A stretch of DNA of 64,000 bases from Hygrophila difformis (taxonomy: Eukaryota; Streptophyta; Magnoliopsida; Lamiales; Acanthaceae): NCBI GenBank assembly GCA_030278955.1, contig JAOANR010000014.1:27468068-27532067 (forward strand). Reading direction: 5' to 3'. Shown here piece after piece: positions 12,403-24,720 of the stretch (positions are counted from its first letter, which is position 1; every line of letters starts with the position of its first letter). Below the pieces are notes generated by a model. It was given only the letters and a program-made list of their open reading frames with translations, did no database searches and had not been told where the DNA came from. Made by a program: the position numbers and the translations under genes.

Positions 12403-12521
12403 GCTTACCAGTAATCCAAAGGTGTTCCCTCAACTTGCTTGTTTAAAGCGTTCATGAGAAAAGCATGCACCGCCTTCCATGCTTACTTGCCAATTATAGC
12501 CAACTAGCCCATGTACACTTA

Positions 12522-12887
12522 GGGGTGAAAGTGGTACGGTAAATATCCGACCGATCCTATATGATATTCGATTATGTTCAAATTTGAATATGAAATTTGC
12601 TATCCGGCCGATATTTTAATATTTGCATCCGATTCTGAATTCATATTTAAATATCTATATTCGTATTTGTATACGAAAATATCCGACTGGTATCAGATTC
12701 GGAGGGATATTATCCGGATTTTAAATCCGGATATCGAATATATTAGTATAAAATTATTAATTAATAACTATATTTATCCAATTAAATCCGTATACTATCA
12801 GATATCCGTCCTGTACCCGACTTTTATTTGTATCTCGAAAATATTTAAATTTATATCCAATAATATCCTACCATTTTCATGACTACA
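12522..12887. mobile_element. Degraded hAT-like MITE
   Basis: It begins AGGGGTGAAAGTGGTACGG and is full of ATCCG/CGGAT motifs, like the element at 13458. The right end (CATTTTCATGACTA) is a poor match and no clear 8-bp duplication remains. Confidence 0.5.
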
Positions 12888-12960
12888 CATACTTACAAAT
12901 ATGGTATTACGAACTAATGCTCCCCTCAAGTATTTTAATTGAAATCCCCCGAATGGTATT

Positions 12961-14275
12961 TTGCGTAGAAAAAGTATTCTTGCTTATGTCGACGTTATAC
13001 GAATAAATAAATATCCCAGAAAGATCCAACGGATAACAACTCCCTTTTTGATTTGCCTTGAGGAAGATTTTCCTATAGGCCTGGTAGTGCCAAGAAAGAG
13101 CATCCCTTTGTCGCAGCGAAACAGCCTTGCATGGGAACGCCCATGTAGAGGATGGTGGAAGATCAATACTAACGGATCCTCGTTTGGAAATCCCGGGCCG
13201 GCTGGGGTAGGTGAAGTAATTCAGGATGAAGGAGTGATTATTTTTATCCTGTCTGATCATATTGGATACAAGGATGCTGCAGAGGCTGATATGACAGCCT
13301 TAAGTCGTGTGTACACAGCCCTAGTTAGAGATCAAGGATTCCTGCTTCCGAGGTTGATGTTTGAGTGTGATTCATCGATTGTTGTGAGTTGGTTGAACAA
13401 CCCAGGTTCTATTCCATGGCGTTTCTCGTATTTACTGAATCATATCATGGTGATCTTCAGGGGTGAAAGTGCGACGGATAATTACTGCCCGATCCGATGC
13501 CGTATTCGATTATATTCGAATCCGAATTTGAATTTTTCTATCCGGCGGATATCCGGCGAATATGGATACAGATAAGGATATTTAAAAGTGGATACGAGAC
13601 CGTATATGGGATTGCAAATATCCACCCGTATCCAAAAAAATCCGGATATCATGCGGATATTATCCGTATTTTCTATCCGGATATCCGAATATTTATAATA
13701 TATATATATATTATATTATATTAAATATAAAATAAATAAATTATATATGTAAATATAATCAAAAGCCTGAAAGCCATATATAATTAAATCAAAACATACT
13801 TAACAAAATCGATATTATTACATTCTTTGCGTCGAAGTTGTTGTGGATCTTATAGTAATACTATTTGGATGTCTTGAAGTTAATATATAATATTGGAAAC
13901 TTTAAATAGTCCTTATAGCTTACATAATATCTTCTGATTTCTCTAAAAAATTATTAAAAAATAATTTAAAAAATTAAAAGATTATCCGACTATTTTATCC
14001 GTTAAAATTCAAATATGTCATATATCCGTCCTGTATCCCTCCCATATTCGTATCCTGAAATATTCGAATCCGTATTTGTATCCGGCCTATTCTTATTCGA
14101 TTCCGTATTCGACACAAAAATATGGGATAGGATACGGGAAGAGTGCTATCCGCCCGTATCCGTCCCGTTTTCACCCCTAGTGATCTTGAAGTTCGGAGAA
14201 GATGTTAGAGTTAAACATATACTCGGGGAAAGAAACGAGACAGCAGATTACTGGGCACGAGCCGGTGCAGTGTGA
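12961..14275 (+). pseudogene. LINE ORF2 C-terminal fragment (RNase H), split by a MITE
   Basis: The frame reads WWKINTNGSSFGNPGPAG, then AEADMTALSRV and FECDSSIVVSWL, and after the insertion KHILGERNETADYWARAG and a stop. This is the RNase H type I domain at the end of plant L1 ORF2. The first catalytic Asp is Asn here (INTNG against INTDG in the copy near 55264), so the fold may remain but activity would be lost. RT and endonuclease are absent. The frame resumes exactly after removal of the hAT insert and one duplication copy. Confidence 0.85.
13458..14179. mobile_element. hAT-type MITE inside the LINE fragment
   Basis: A 722 bp insert starts CAGGGGTGAAA and ends TTTTCACCCCTA. It is flanked by the 8-bp duplication GTGATCTT at 13450-13457 and 14180-14187. 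The interior is AT-rich with ATCCGGATAT-type repeats near both ends and no coding. An 8-bp duplication and these TIRs fit the hAT superfamily. Confidence 0.92.
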
Positions 14276-14724
14276 TTCTTCGCTTGCTGTCTTAATTTTT
14301 GTTATCTGAATTTACATATTGTGTGAATGTTGGATTGTATGGGACATGGAATGGTTAAGTGGGACTGTTTCAAGGGACGGTTTGGAGATGTGGAATATTG
14401 TATTTTCATATACTGGAGGTGTAATTAAGTTCTGGTTGGAATGATGGGGTGCAGTAGGTGAAGCAAGTGGAGGAGTGGAACTGAGTGAACAGGGAATGGG
14501 AAGAAGCTTACTGCACAGAATGAAGGAGAAGATGGGTGGCGCCATTGATGCAAGGAGCTATCGATAGAAGATCTTGTCTGTTACTCTGGCTATTGTTGTT
14601 TTGTGAGATTAGCGATATATTTGTGAAATTGGGTGGACCTTTGTTGAAGATGTAATGCTCTGCATTTTTTGAAATGAAAATAAACGAACCAATTCTAAAA
14701 CAAAAACCTCTTGGTCCCAATTAT
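14276..14724 (+). other. Probable 3' UTR/tail of the LINE fragment
   Basis: Non-coding sequence following the RNase H stop, ending in A-rich GAAATGAAAATAAACG and CTAAAACAAAAACC stretches near 14680-14707, which may be a decayed poly(A). Nothing else is recognised. Confidence 0.4.
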
Positions 14725-15346
14725 TGAGTCGGTAGTTAGTCAGTAATATGAACAACGCACAATCACAGTGAAAAATGAACGAATGCAGAAAAGTAAAGAT
14801 GAAGACGGTGATTTGTTGACCCGGTTCGGACCTCCTGTCCTACATCAGGGGATACCAATCCAGGCTACGATCCACTCAACAAGTTCCAAGAAAATACAAA
14901 CTTCTGACTCTAATCTACCAACTCGATCTAGAGGTGTTGAGACTCCCCCTCAACTTCTAATCTCGCTGTGAATGAAAACCTGATCTTCCTAGCTTCTTGT
15001 TGACGTTCGTGAATCTATCCAGACTATCTCAAGAATACACTTTCTTGAGTTACAATACAAAAAGAATGTATACAATGAACTTCACTCAAGTCTCATGCAA
15101 AGATACAAATCTTAGAACTCTAAAGACTTGAATAACAAAAATCACTCAAAAGATATTTCTAATCAGAATTAAGTTGCCCTATATACTGCCTAAAGACTAA
15201 TATATATAGCAATGACCTCCTTTAGTCTTTAAAGACTCTCGGCAATAAAAAGGCATGTCTTGGCTTTCACAAACTGCCAAGCTGTTGTTGTTGAATCATG
15301 CTAACGACCTCCAGACTCTGCATGAAAAGTTAGACAAATACCAACA
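14725..15346 (-). repeat. Probable Ty1/copia LTR (minus orientation)
   Basis: On the minus strand CTAAAGGAGATTG (a copia-style PPT) is followed by TGTTGGTATTTGTC, a familiar copia LTR start. The unit contains GGATTGGTATCCCC and GAACCGGGTCAAC and could end near 14725 (GACTCA). About 620 bp. No copia coding was found upstream, and the second end is uncertain. Confidence 0.45.
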
Positions 15347-16967
15347 ATCTCCTTTAGAATCAATGCTCTTTAGAACACGGACTCTACATATTCAATTCAT
15401 TTTCGTGGCTTCATAAATTACATCATTTTTGGATTGGGATAAGACAATAAAAAACTACAAGTATTAGATTCCCTTGATTGCAGTGTTTAATAAAATGATA
15501 CTTGCTCACTACATCGGGCCTACAAATCAAACATTATTGTCAACTCTTCATGAATATAATGTTTGAAAAATGCAAGAATTAAAAATTAGAATTAAGGCAT
15601 GACACGAATATAATTACTGAAATAGAGCCTCACATATAAGAGAATCGGAAAATTCACTCACTCTCAAATGGGGTTTAATCATTGAACACTCAAAATCAAA
15701 TTTAATTAAATTATCCCATAAGCTTGCAATCGGACCAATTCGCCACCGACTCATTTCCTCAAATCGAGATCCCGAGGTCTTATTTAGGGTTGTAACGGGG
15801 CATACGGTTGTAACATTAGGTAAGAAATGGAAATTATTGGGCTAAGAAGTGGCAAGAATTTATTCTATCTTGACTTGGCATTTTTATTATAAAATTCATG
15901 ATCAATTATTTCTTTCTTTCTTTTGCTTTTCTTTTTCTATTGCATGACATTAGACTATGTCTAATTGCTTTGTCATTTGCAATTTTATTCTTGTTCAAAT
16001 GATTTCAACATATTTCTTTTTCTTTTCTCTTTTTCTTTTCTTCTTTTTTTTTTGAATCGGTTTACAGCATACCTATTAATACATTCTTGATGATCATAAA
16101 TTTAATGCTTTTGATGGAATTTATCCTTGTCCACTTGGGCTGAATATTTTGGTCTTTTTATAAGGGTAAGGAAAATATAGTAGGTTTCAAGAAAAATTAG
16201 GCTTATAGGCTCAGATTGTTTAATCCTAAATGGAAATTTTTTTTTTTTGGTTGGAATTTCAAACGAAGGCCAAAAATTGGGTTTTTCTAAGTGCCTCGAT
16301 CATATGCTCGATTTCGGGAATATGGCATGGTCTTGAATCGGTCCCAATTGCAAGTTCTAGTTTCCTTTAATCAAAATGATTCACACATCAAAGAAATAAA
16401 TGAGTAAAAGTGACTCATGGCTCACATCTCACAAGGTTAGATTGATTCATATCATACAGTATTCTCAAATTTAATCAAAGCCTAATTCTAACAATTTATT
16501 CAATCAAAATTTTCAACATGCAGATTTATTACCCAATAAGCTAATCGCATCATTAAATTTTTATAGCTCAAAACCTTAGGAATTCATGTCATGCATGTTC
16601 TCAATTATATTAGCCGAATTTAAAAGTTTGAAAATTTAATCATAAGCCTAAATTCAACATGTGAATTTAGAGCAGGTTTATGCATACTTTTTGCTGGTTA
16701 TTTAATTTAAAGCAATAAAGAGGCACTGTTAACATACTGGGTATGTCAACAGCAATTTTTGGCCTGACAGTCACTTATTCATCTCGGACTGTCAGACATC
16801 TTTTCTCAAAAATTAAAGAAATTGTTGTTTGGACTGCAAAATTCCAACTTTGAAAGCAGTAAGTTATATCAATTACAAGAGATTTCATTTGCAATCAGAA
16901 TGAATTTGCACGAATGAATTGAAATTCTCTTATATGATATTTACAATTAAGCTCGCGAATGATAAGC
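15347..16967 (-). mobile_element. 3' non-coding region downstream of the Athila-region extra gene
   Basis: AT-rich, with purine runs on the minus strand (around 16015-16050), like those in the 3' non-coding part at 1-817. It includes a conserved-looking block near 16270-16350. I found no gene, no TG...CA unit matching the 5' LTR at 29927, and no second PPT, so the true 3' end of the Athila element seems lost or replaced. Confidence 0.4.
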
Positions 16968-19900
16968 TCAGGAATCACCATCTTTCTTCTCGTCTGATTT
17001 CTTGGAGGATCCAGCTTCATCGGGAATTTTCTTCAGCGAAGTTTGGAGGACTTGGTTTTGGCTTTGGAAGAGTGCTTCTATCATTTTTCTGTTTCGCTCA
17101 TCGCTTTCTTGTCTTTCTCTGTGCATCCTCTCTTCCCTTTCCAGCATCAGCTTTTTAAATTCTTCGTTTCTCTTCTCTTTCTCCAATTTCTTCTTCTTCT
17201 TCTCTTCACTTTCTCTCCTACGCTCTAGGCGTTCTTCTTCAGCTCTCTTTCGTTGTTCCTCATGACTTGACATTATGACATCAGTCATTGATTTCATTCC
17301 TCCAAGCATAGATTGACTCATTTTGCTCATCATTTCAATTGCTTGGGAATCAGCAGGAAACTGAGAAACATTCTGACTTCGAGGAGGTATCTGAGATTGA
17401 GGTTGAGCTAGAAGTGGAAGTGGAGCTTGTTGTTGCTCTGTTCGAGGCTCTTCTTGCATTGTAGTTGAAGGTCTCGCATCAGTACGGGCTTTCTTTGTTC
17501 CCTTCGAGGCCTTAGATGGCCTTGGGGCTCTCTTTCCTGATGAAGGTGCTTGACCACCGGATATGAATGAAGACTGGGCATCTGAATCACCTCCGCCGGG
17601 CAGCTGGGGTAGAGAGTACTTAATTCTTTCTTTCAGTGGGAGATTCGGCACGCTGATGGGGGGGTTTACCTTCACTAGTTCGTCATCTGCAAAACACTCA
17701 TATTGACGCCCTGAGCGATGCATATTCTCCTTATCAAATTCGGATAACATAAGACTTGTTTGTCCTTTATCCGGGTCGCCAGAACTTCAAATACATGCTT
17801 TTCTACATTCAATTTCGCCCCATGCCACATTCTTGCGAATCCCATCAATACACTCCCAGACGTGGTATGCGGGTGCGAATTGGGCCGGATCTTTGACATG
17901 TAGAACTCGTAGGTCGGCATGAAGTGCAGTTGCAGCCAATTTGCATCAAATGTGTCCCCTGGAGCAGTTAATCTTGTCATGTTGTTTGCCAAAGCCGCAT
18001 ACTTTGCATTTTCACTTGTCTTTCCTCTTTTTATCAAGATCTCTCCAACAGGGAATTCATCTCTAATGTCCAGGGTTCCGAGAAATTGATTCAGCCATTC
18101 AGGCGAGATGTTTATCGCATGACCCCGGACCCAAGTTGTTTTGTTGGTGGCGTCGATGTTGCAAAAGAATTCTCGTGTCAGCTCGACGAGGCCATCCTCT
18201 TCATGGTGCAGCATGAAATTCCCCCACTCTTGATTTCTGAAAAAGGTCTCGACAGTGGGGTGGAGCAAAGCATCCGGTTTGAACCCCTTGTCTGGCACAA
18301 TCATTTTCAGTATCTTTCCATATTGTTCTGCCCCCTCCACCTTTCCGTTGAATTTATTTTCCAAGTCTGCTCCACTCAATTTCTTCTTTTCAAACTGCTT
18401 CGTGACTCCCATTATGTGCCTTACAGTGTGTTCTGACCAGAATTCAACTGGCCGGACAGACCCGACTGATTCGTCTTCGCTTGTGTGCGAGTCTGTCGGG
18501 TCATCTCCTTCTTGTGGTTGTTCATTTACAGGTTCTTCCCCCTGCTCCCGTCGGCTTGATTCTGCCTCAACCTGTTCCCTTTGACTCGGTTCTCCTTCTC
18601 CCTGAGCTGCTTCATTTCTGGATTCCTCCCCAACCTGTTTAATTACATCATTCATTGTATTGTACTCAGTCATTACAGGCTTTGGAAAATTAAGTACAGA
18701 AAAATAAGGATCAACACTAGTTGATACCTCCTCCTCCTCCCTTAAAACATTTTCGTCTGCAGCTTCATTCAGAATTTCCCGAACATTTTCTTTGAGAGCA
18801 GAGGCCATGGGGTGTTCACTTGGTTGCTCTTCTGGCTGCTCATCCAAAATGTTAGCCAATGCTGCTGGGTCAATGCTTGCCAGTGATGTTTCTCCTCCTT
18901 CTGCATGCTGGACTTGACTCTCTGCTATTCTTCCTTTTTGCTTTGCTTTTTCAGCCATGTTCTCCTTCCACAGAGGGTCATCCTTTTTAATTGCAAAGAA
19001 TGCTCTGAATTCCTCCTCCCATTGCTCAGAAGTCATGTGTGGATAAGGATCTTTTTTTCTGGCGGATGGTCTGACTTCAGGCATTGTGTCTAGCACCAGC
19101 AGCTCATCATCATCAATGTCTTGGATTGTCTTAGGCTCGGCAGATTTCTTCTTTTGGTGTTCAGCCCACTACTTCTTTTCTTCCTCTTCTCTCTCAAGCT
19201 TTACTTTCTTAAATTTCTCCAGTGATGGATCCCCCACTGTTTCAGTTTCAGCCCCTTTCTTTGACTCCAGTTCAGCTTCCAACTTTCGAGCAGCTTCCTC
19301 ATCTTGTGTCTGCTGAATGTTTTTTCTAATCTGCTCATCCTCTGCAGCTTTCTTTTCTCTTTCAACTCGTTCCTGTTCAGTCATTTTCTCCACTCCAGAA
19401 CCTCCTTCTTCAGTACTTTGTTCTGCTAATGCCATAGCCATCCCTGCATCCTCCTTCTCTTGTAGCTTTTTTGCATATTCAGCATCCAAGGCAATCTGAT
19501 GTTTTCTCTTAGGTGGAGGTGGTGGCATTACCCCTTTTCCTCTGTCTTTTGGATCTGAAGGTGCTGCTACCTTCCTAGCAGTCGGCTCGGGCTCTTTGAT
19601 TACCACTTTGTGTTCTGGAGCCCTTGCTGGTTTCTCTTTTTCAGGCAATTTAACTATCCTTCGTCTGGATTGTACTGGATGTTCGGGCGCAGTAGAAGTC
19701 GATACTGGAGCCTGAACTGTCTCTTGCTGTTCTACGGGCTTGGTGGCAACAGCTTCCTGTACTTCAGCTTGCTCTCTTGGTGGCAGAGGAGATGCTTGCA
19801 CAGTTGGTTGGGTAGGCTGTGGGTTGGCATCAGGAGGGGGAGTAGAGATATAATCATCAATAGAAGCATCTGGGTCTTCTTCCTCTGCCACTTGCGTCCC

Positions 19901-21215
19901 AAACCGCTTGTGGGCATATCTCAGATAGTCTTTCACAAAAATTGGATTAGTGATTCTGACCAGTTTGAATTCCCATGTATTTTTAACCCGGTTGCATATC
20001 AGGCTTCTAATCTTGTGATTATAGTGCATGATTTTCGCTTTATTCCCCGTGTTTCCATAGTTTAGGGCCTCTTTATCCATATCCATGAGGAGTTCGAGAT
20101 ATGAGGTTCTGTATGGCTCCATCATGGTGCCCACCATATCCCTTTCTAATGCTTCTTTCAAGTAAGTCATGTCCCGTGCCAGGTCATACTTCAAGTATTC
20201 TCCTGCCTCGGCCTTGGTCATCAGTCTAAATTGCCTTGCATCTTTTCTCAGCAGTGACCAATTCTTATGTTGTATCTCATACAACAATTTTTCTCTGAGC
20301 ACTCTGATGTGCTCAGGAAAATCATGGTCCACCTCAGTCCCTTTCTCAGATTCTCCTACCTGGCCGAATCGCTTGTTCACGAAAATTGCTTCAAAATTGT
20401 CTTCATCTGGCAAGACCAATCCCTTATCCAAACGTTCTTGCTTAATGAGTCCCCTACCTTTTCCCCATAAGTAAGCCAGCTGGTGCCATTCATGTCGAGC
20501 AGCATTGATTTCTTCTCTAAACTTGTTCAGCATAGTTGAGTCTCTTTCTGTGTTAAACTCTTCAATTCTCTTCAACTTGTGAAACAAGTTGTAGCTCAGT
20601 TCTTTATGCCTCCATTTGGCCTGAATGGTCACCCATCTCTGCTCCTCCACACCCATGTTATTAAACAGTTGTGGGTTCCATATGCAAGGGAAGGCTTGGT
20701 GCATCATTATAGCTCCATTTCCCAATATTCGGCTTACATCCATGGGCTTCTCCACAAACTGCAGTCGCACTTGTGGGTCTATTGGTTGATCTGGGATGAG
20801 TATGTCATAATCTGAAATTGATATCACCACTGTTCCCTTCTCTAAATGACGTTCCCAAGTAGCCCTATGTATTTGGTATTTCAGTGTGATCCACTCCAGG
20901 TGGACTGCTGGGGTCATTATAGAGTCATTTGGCGCATGATCTGTCATTAGTTCCCAAAATCTCAGCATGTGATGGAAGAAGTCCCTTTCGATGTTTGTAA
21001 GAGCAGTGGATCTTTCTGCTAGCGGAATACTCACGTCCCATCCTTGCCTTAACTCTAATCTGGGCTCAGTGTTGTGATCTAACGGGACATTATATTCGCT
21101 TATCAAGGCTTCCCTGAGCTTATTTATCTGAGTTTTGTTCGTAGAGGCCTCTATTGCTGCCTGATGCAGAGTACAGTCAGGCAGTCCAATAGCAGATTTG
21201 ATAACTTTCTCATTC

Positions 21216-22641
21216 CTGAAAAATATAGAAAGTATTAAATCCAGACAAGTTTTTATATTTTTAATAATTGGATTCCAAGTTTAAAAATCAACATCCTCAC
21301 ATTTTGAGCTTTGCTCGAAATGTGATTTATTTGATTATTACTCGAAACTTTATCACAAGGCATATATACAGCATTGATTAATTAATTAAGTCTAAGTCAT
21401 TGGACCTTGAGGATTTTTAATGGGCTATTGGGCCCAAAAGGTGTGATTTTTCAATTTTATTAAACAAGTTCGAGGTACTTGTTGAAAAGGAGATGAGATG
21501 AAGCGAATGGAGTGGATGCTCGAAATTTGGAATGTGCAGTGGCGACGTGGCGGTATGGATTTGCTATTCCGGATTGCTTGGACTGCGTTGGACAGTTAAA
21601 ACATTCCAAAAAATTTGCAAACACTATTTTTTAATTTTTTTTAAAGGTTGACTTGTTTTTCTTTAATGAAAAGTGGGATGTAAGTGGTCCCATGTTGGAT
21701 TTTTGAAAAGTGATAGCAGCTATCAAGTGGCAAAAATGTTGCTATCTACTCACACTCTTGGTTCCATTGGGAACAAAAACACCAAGTCAATTTTTATTCC
21801 CTAGAAACGTTTTTTGTCTTTTTGTGAAAAGGTTTTTTTTGAATAGGTGTTGGTGTGCACAGGGGCTGCCAAAACACAACAAACACTAACACTTTATCAA
21901 TTTTTAGACTGCAGCATACAAGCACACAGGGCACCAACATGGAAACCAGCATTAATTATCCATATTGACATGCAAACAACATGAACACCAAAACAGATTC
22001 CACAGCCATGCTAACACCCGTTCATGCTTTGGAATTCCAAAAAAACAAGATCAACATCTCTAACATGCTTTACTTACCAATAGAGATAAAATAGCAGACA
22101 CATCATTCATGCCTCATAACATCAAATTCACTAAACAGGCAACCAACAACATGAAGATATTCAAAAACACCCACATGCTCACTGGTTTTCTAAATTCCAG
22201 ATTTAAAATAAGTTTTAGGCTCAAAGACACACCATTTTGAGGAACTCATCATATAACAATATCACAGACATCCCCAAGAATTCTTGATTACCTAAAGTTC
22301 TCAACAATGGTGGTTTCCAAACCCTAGACCCCATTCCTAAATCCACTACCTGCCCCTTAGATTCACCAAATTGAATGGAAACATAAAGTTCAACCAAAAC
22401 AACCATCCTCAACCTTTCCAAACAGAACATCTCCCCCACCCCTTCAATCATGCTCGGCAAAACCCATTTCATAGCAAATCTCAAATATAGACTGCCCATA
22501 ACAAGATACGCCCAAAATCGAACAAAAACGAGAAGAACAAGCATCCCGCCGGCTAAATTTACACTTCTTGCACCAAAACAAAGAAAAATCGCAAAACAGA
22601 GGGCACTGGGTACGCGCGAGAATCGAAAATGGAGGTCTTAC
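21216..22641 (-). other. Predicted intron of the extra gene
   Basis: A 1,426 bp interval with donor GTAAGA at 22641 and acceptor TTTTTCAG ending at 21216. The polypyrimidine tract (CTTTCTATATTTTT) is good. Removing it joins exon 1 and exon 2 in frame. It holds a hairpin-plus-GTGAGGATGTTGAT motif just before the acceptor and otherwise AT-rich filler. Confidence 0.5.
21287..21323 (-). other. Hairpin plus GTGAGGATGTTGAT motif, copy b
   Basis: On the minus strand an 11-bp stem with one G-T wobble (ACATTTCGAGC pairing with GCTCAAAATGT, 3-base loop) runs into GTGAGGATGTTGAT. It lies 72 bases upstream of the exon 2 acceptor. It resembles the PPT with hairpin at 779-817. Confidence 0.7.
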
Positions 22642-22841
22642 CACGGCTCGGTTTTCTTCGGAGACGACGATGAAGGCTCCATTGATGATTTTGAAAATTT
22701 CCGGTAGAGTTTCGCCTGAAAGTGGTGGTCGGAGAGTGCGAAGAAACACGGTGGTGTCCTTCGGGAAAGGTTTTGAGTTCGAGAGGTTTTGAAAAATTTC
22801 TAAGTGTTGGGAACGTATGGGGGAAGAAGGAAGAAGGGGGG

Positions 22842-22851
22842 GTATATAAAC
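22842..22851 (-). promoter_or_regulatory. TATA-like box before exon 1 of the extra gene
   Basis: GTTTATATAC on the minus strand (TATATAAAC on plus) lies about 165 bases upstream of the exon 1 ATG and directly downstream of the GC palindrome array. The plus-strand reading is the better consensus, but no frame follows in that direction. Confidence 0.4.
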
Positions 22852-22860
22852 GAATGGGCC

Positions 22861-23272
22861 CAGTCGCGGAACCCTAGCCCATGTCGCGGAACTGGGTTTC
22901 ACGACTGGGGTCTAGCGACATTAGAGGTGTCGCTAGGCTTGAAGCCAGTCGCGAGCACATGTCACGCGACTGGGGGTATCTCGACAGGGTTTAAAAGGCA
23001 GTGGGGCCAAGTGAGAGTATGGGGCGCGAGACTAAGAGCCAGTCGCGAGACCATGTCTCGCGACTTGGTGTATCGCGACAGGGACAGACAAGGTTTAGGG
23101 ACTGATGAGATTGTGTCGCGGAGCTAACCCTGGTCGCGAGACGTGGTCTCGCGACACGGTTCTGCTTCGCGACAGAGGTCTCACTGTACCAAAGCAGCGT
23201 GTCGCTATCCTCCCTCCTGGCGTGAGGCATTGCCTAGCGACACAAAAGGGGTTCTGTGACACGGAATTTTGA
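22861..23272 (-). repeat. GC-palindrome array upstream of the internal promoter
   Basis: Repeated units built on TCGCGAGAC-CATG-TCTCGCGAC and CTAGCGACA/TGTCGCTAG, spaced 40-80 bases. Many units are near-perfect palindromes. Related arrays occur at 32586-33111 and 33796-34186. Confidence 0.85.
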
Positions 23273-23613
23273 ATTTTCAAATTTCGAAGGATTGGGCCCG
23301 AGAATGATGTTGGGCCTGAATCCTATTTTATTTATTTTGTACTTGAATAAATTCAGTCCAAAACATTTAAAACAATACTGGGCTGACTAATTACAAAAAA
23401 AAATATACTTGCATAAAATAGGCTGGGCCAATTTCCATTTATTGTAGAAGTTATTCCGGATTTTAAATTTATTTAATCTCCGGGATATCATCTGAATTTC
23501 ATGGGATTGGTCCAGCCAGGAACCTGGTTTTCTGCTTGTTTTTCTGCTACTTTTTGGTTGTTCCGATATTCCTGCAAGACAGATAAATGAAACACATTAG
23601 ATTTTCTCCAAAT

Positions 23614-23653
23614 ATCAACATCCTCACATTTAGAGTCCTGGTACTCTAAATGT
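23614..23653 (-). other. Hairpin plus GTGAGGATGTTGAT motif, copy c (candidate PPT)
   Basis: On the minus strand a perfect 11-bp stem (ACATTTAGAGT with ACTCTAAATGT, 6-base loop) precedes GTGAGGATGTTGAT. It lies about 80 bp after the integrase stop, exactly where a PPT could be. Fifty bases on there is a splice-acceptor-like TGTCTTGCAG. Confidence 0.65.
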
Positions 23654-23733
23654 TTAATTGATTTTTGGATACTTTCTGCTTTGAAATAAAATGGTATAAC
23701 TGTAAAAAAAATTTATTTTATTTTAATTTTTTT

Positions 23734-24720
23734 TTAATGAGTATAAACCGGGTCTGCCACTGTTTGGCTCTCTTTTTCCGGATCAAACTGTCCGATGTAT
23801 TCCTTCAGTCGGTGCCTATTCACCACTATGTTGCCCTTGTCAGTTCTGATCCTGACGGCTCCATTTTCGAACACCTCTAATACTTCATGTGGTCCTTCCC
23901 ATCTGGATTTAAGCTTTCCGGGGAACAGTTTCAACCTAGAATTGAACAACAATGCATTTTGACAAACATAAAAGTGCTTAGGCTTAGTCCGGCGATCGTG
24001 TAACTTCTGGGTCCGCTCTTTATAAATTCGAGAGCTCTCGTAGGCTTGCGCTCGTATTTCCTCAATTTCATTTAGGTCCAACTTGCGTTTGCTTTGAGCA
24101 ATTTTCGGATCGAAGTTAAGCGTTTTGACGGCCCAGTAAGCTTTATGCTCTAACTCTACAGGCAAATGACAGGCTTTTCCAAAGATAAGCCTATATGGAG
24201 ACATCCCGATGAGAGTCTTATATGCAGTGCGGTATGCCCATAGAGTATCATTGAGCTTACGTGCCCAGTCCTTTCGGGTTTTTCCGACAGTGGCTTCGAG
24301 TATATGCTTGATTTCGCGATTTGATACTTCGACTTGACCACTTGTCTGGGGATGATAAGGCGTGCCTATCTCATGGAGGATACCAGTTTTTATCATAAGG
24401 TTCTCAAAGGATTTATTAACAAAATGTGTTCCTCCATCAGATATTATCACCCTAGGTATGCCAAATCGGTTAAAAATGTTGTTCTTGAGGAACTTGATGA
24501 CTTGGCTACCATCATTGGTTGGTAATGCGACAGCCTCGACCCATTTGGACACGTAATCGATAGCCACCAAGATATACTGGTTTCCACCAGATGGTGGAAA
24601 CGGTCCCATGAAGTCAATGCCCCAGACATCGAAAATCTCAAGACTGAGAATTCCTTTCTGAGGCATCTCATCCCTATTAGAAATGTTTCCTAATCTTTGG
24701 CACCTGTCGCAAGCTTTCAC
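23734..24720 (-). pseudogene. Athila-lineage integrase
   Basis: A 328-codon open segment with the second half of the zinc-binding region (CDRCQRLGN), then the DDE core: [27 protein letters not shown] and [15 protein letters not shown] long C-terminal region with [15 protein letters not shown] ends without a chromodomain. These signatures match the Athila branch of Ty3/gypsy. Its N-terminal HHCC half lies in another frame in the upstream segment, so a frameshift near 24720 breaks pol. The catalytic triad itself is intact. Confidence 0.9.

Larger units (their letters stand above)
16968..22682 (-). pseudogene. Extra gene downstream of Athila pol: two exons, plant-transposon-protein domain, coiled-coil tail
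   Basis: Exon 1 (22682-22642, 41 nt) encodes MEPSSSSPKKTEP and ends at GTAAGA. Exon 2 starts at 21215 after TATATTTTTCAG; the split codon becomes Trp and the frame enters the long ORF without a break. Exon 2 spans 4,248 nt. Order of parts: a ~420-residue N-terminal region I do not recognise; a Pro/Gln/Glu-rich linker; acidic repeats; a domain with TTWVRGHAINISPEWLNQFLG and CYPNLIRRICIAQGVN, like the plant transposon protein family; then a Lys/Glu-rich coiled coil (about 17010-17270). One in-frame TAG at 19169-19171 and a one-base shift near 17700 break it. In Athila elements an extra 'env-like' gene sits after pol, and a spliced env-like RNA is known for a barley element; no signal peptide or membrane helix is visible here, so I do not call it Env. 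Confidence 0.6.

Noticed and set aside
16968..21215. Retroviral envelope gene
   Set aside because: Position fits the env-like slot of Athila, but there is no signal peptide, membrane helix or cysteine pattern.
22843..22850. Plus-strand promoter (TATATAAA)
   Set aside because: The box is a better match on the plus strand, but only the GC array and the end of pol lie downstream; the minus-strand gene is the more likely target.
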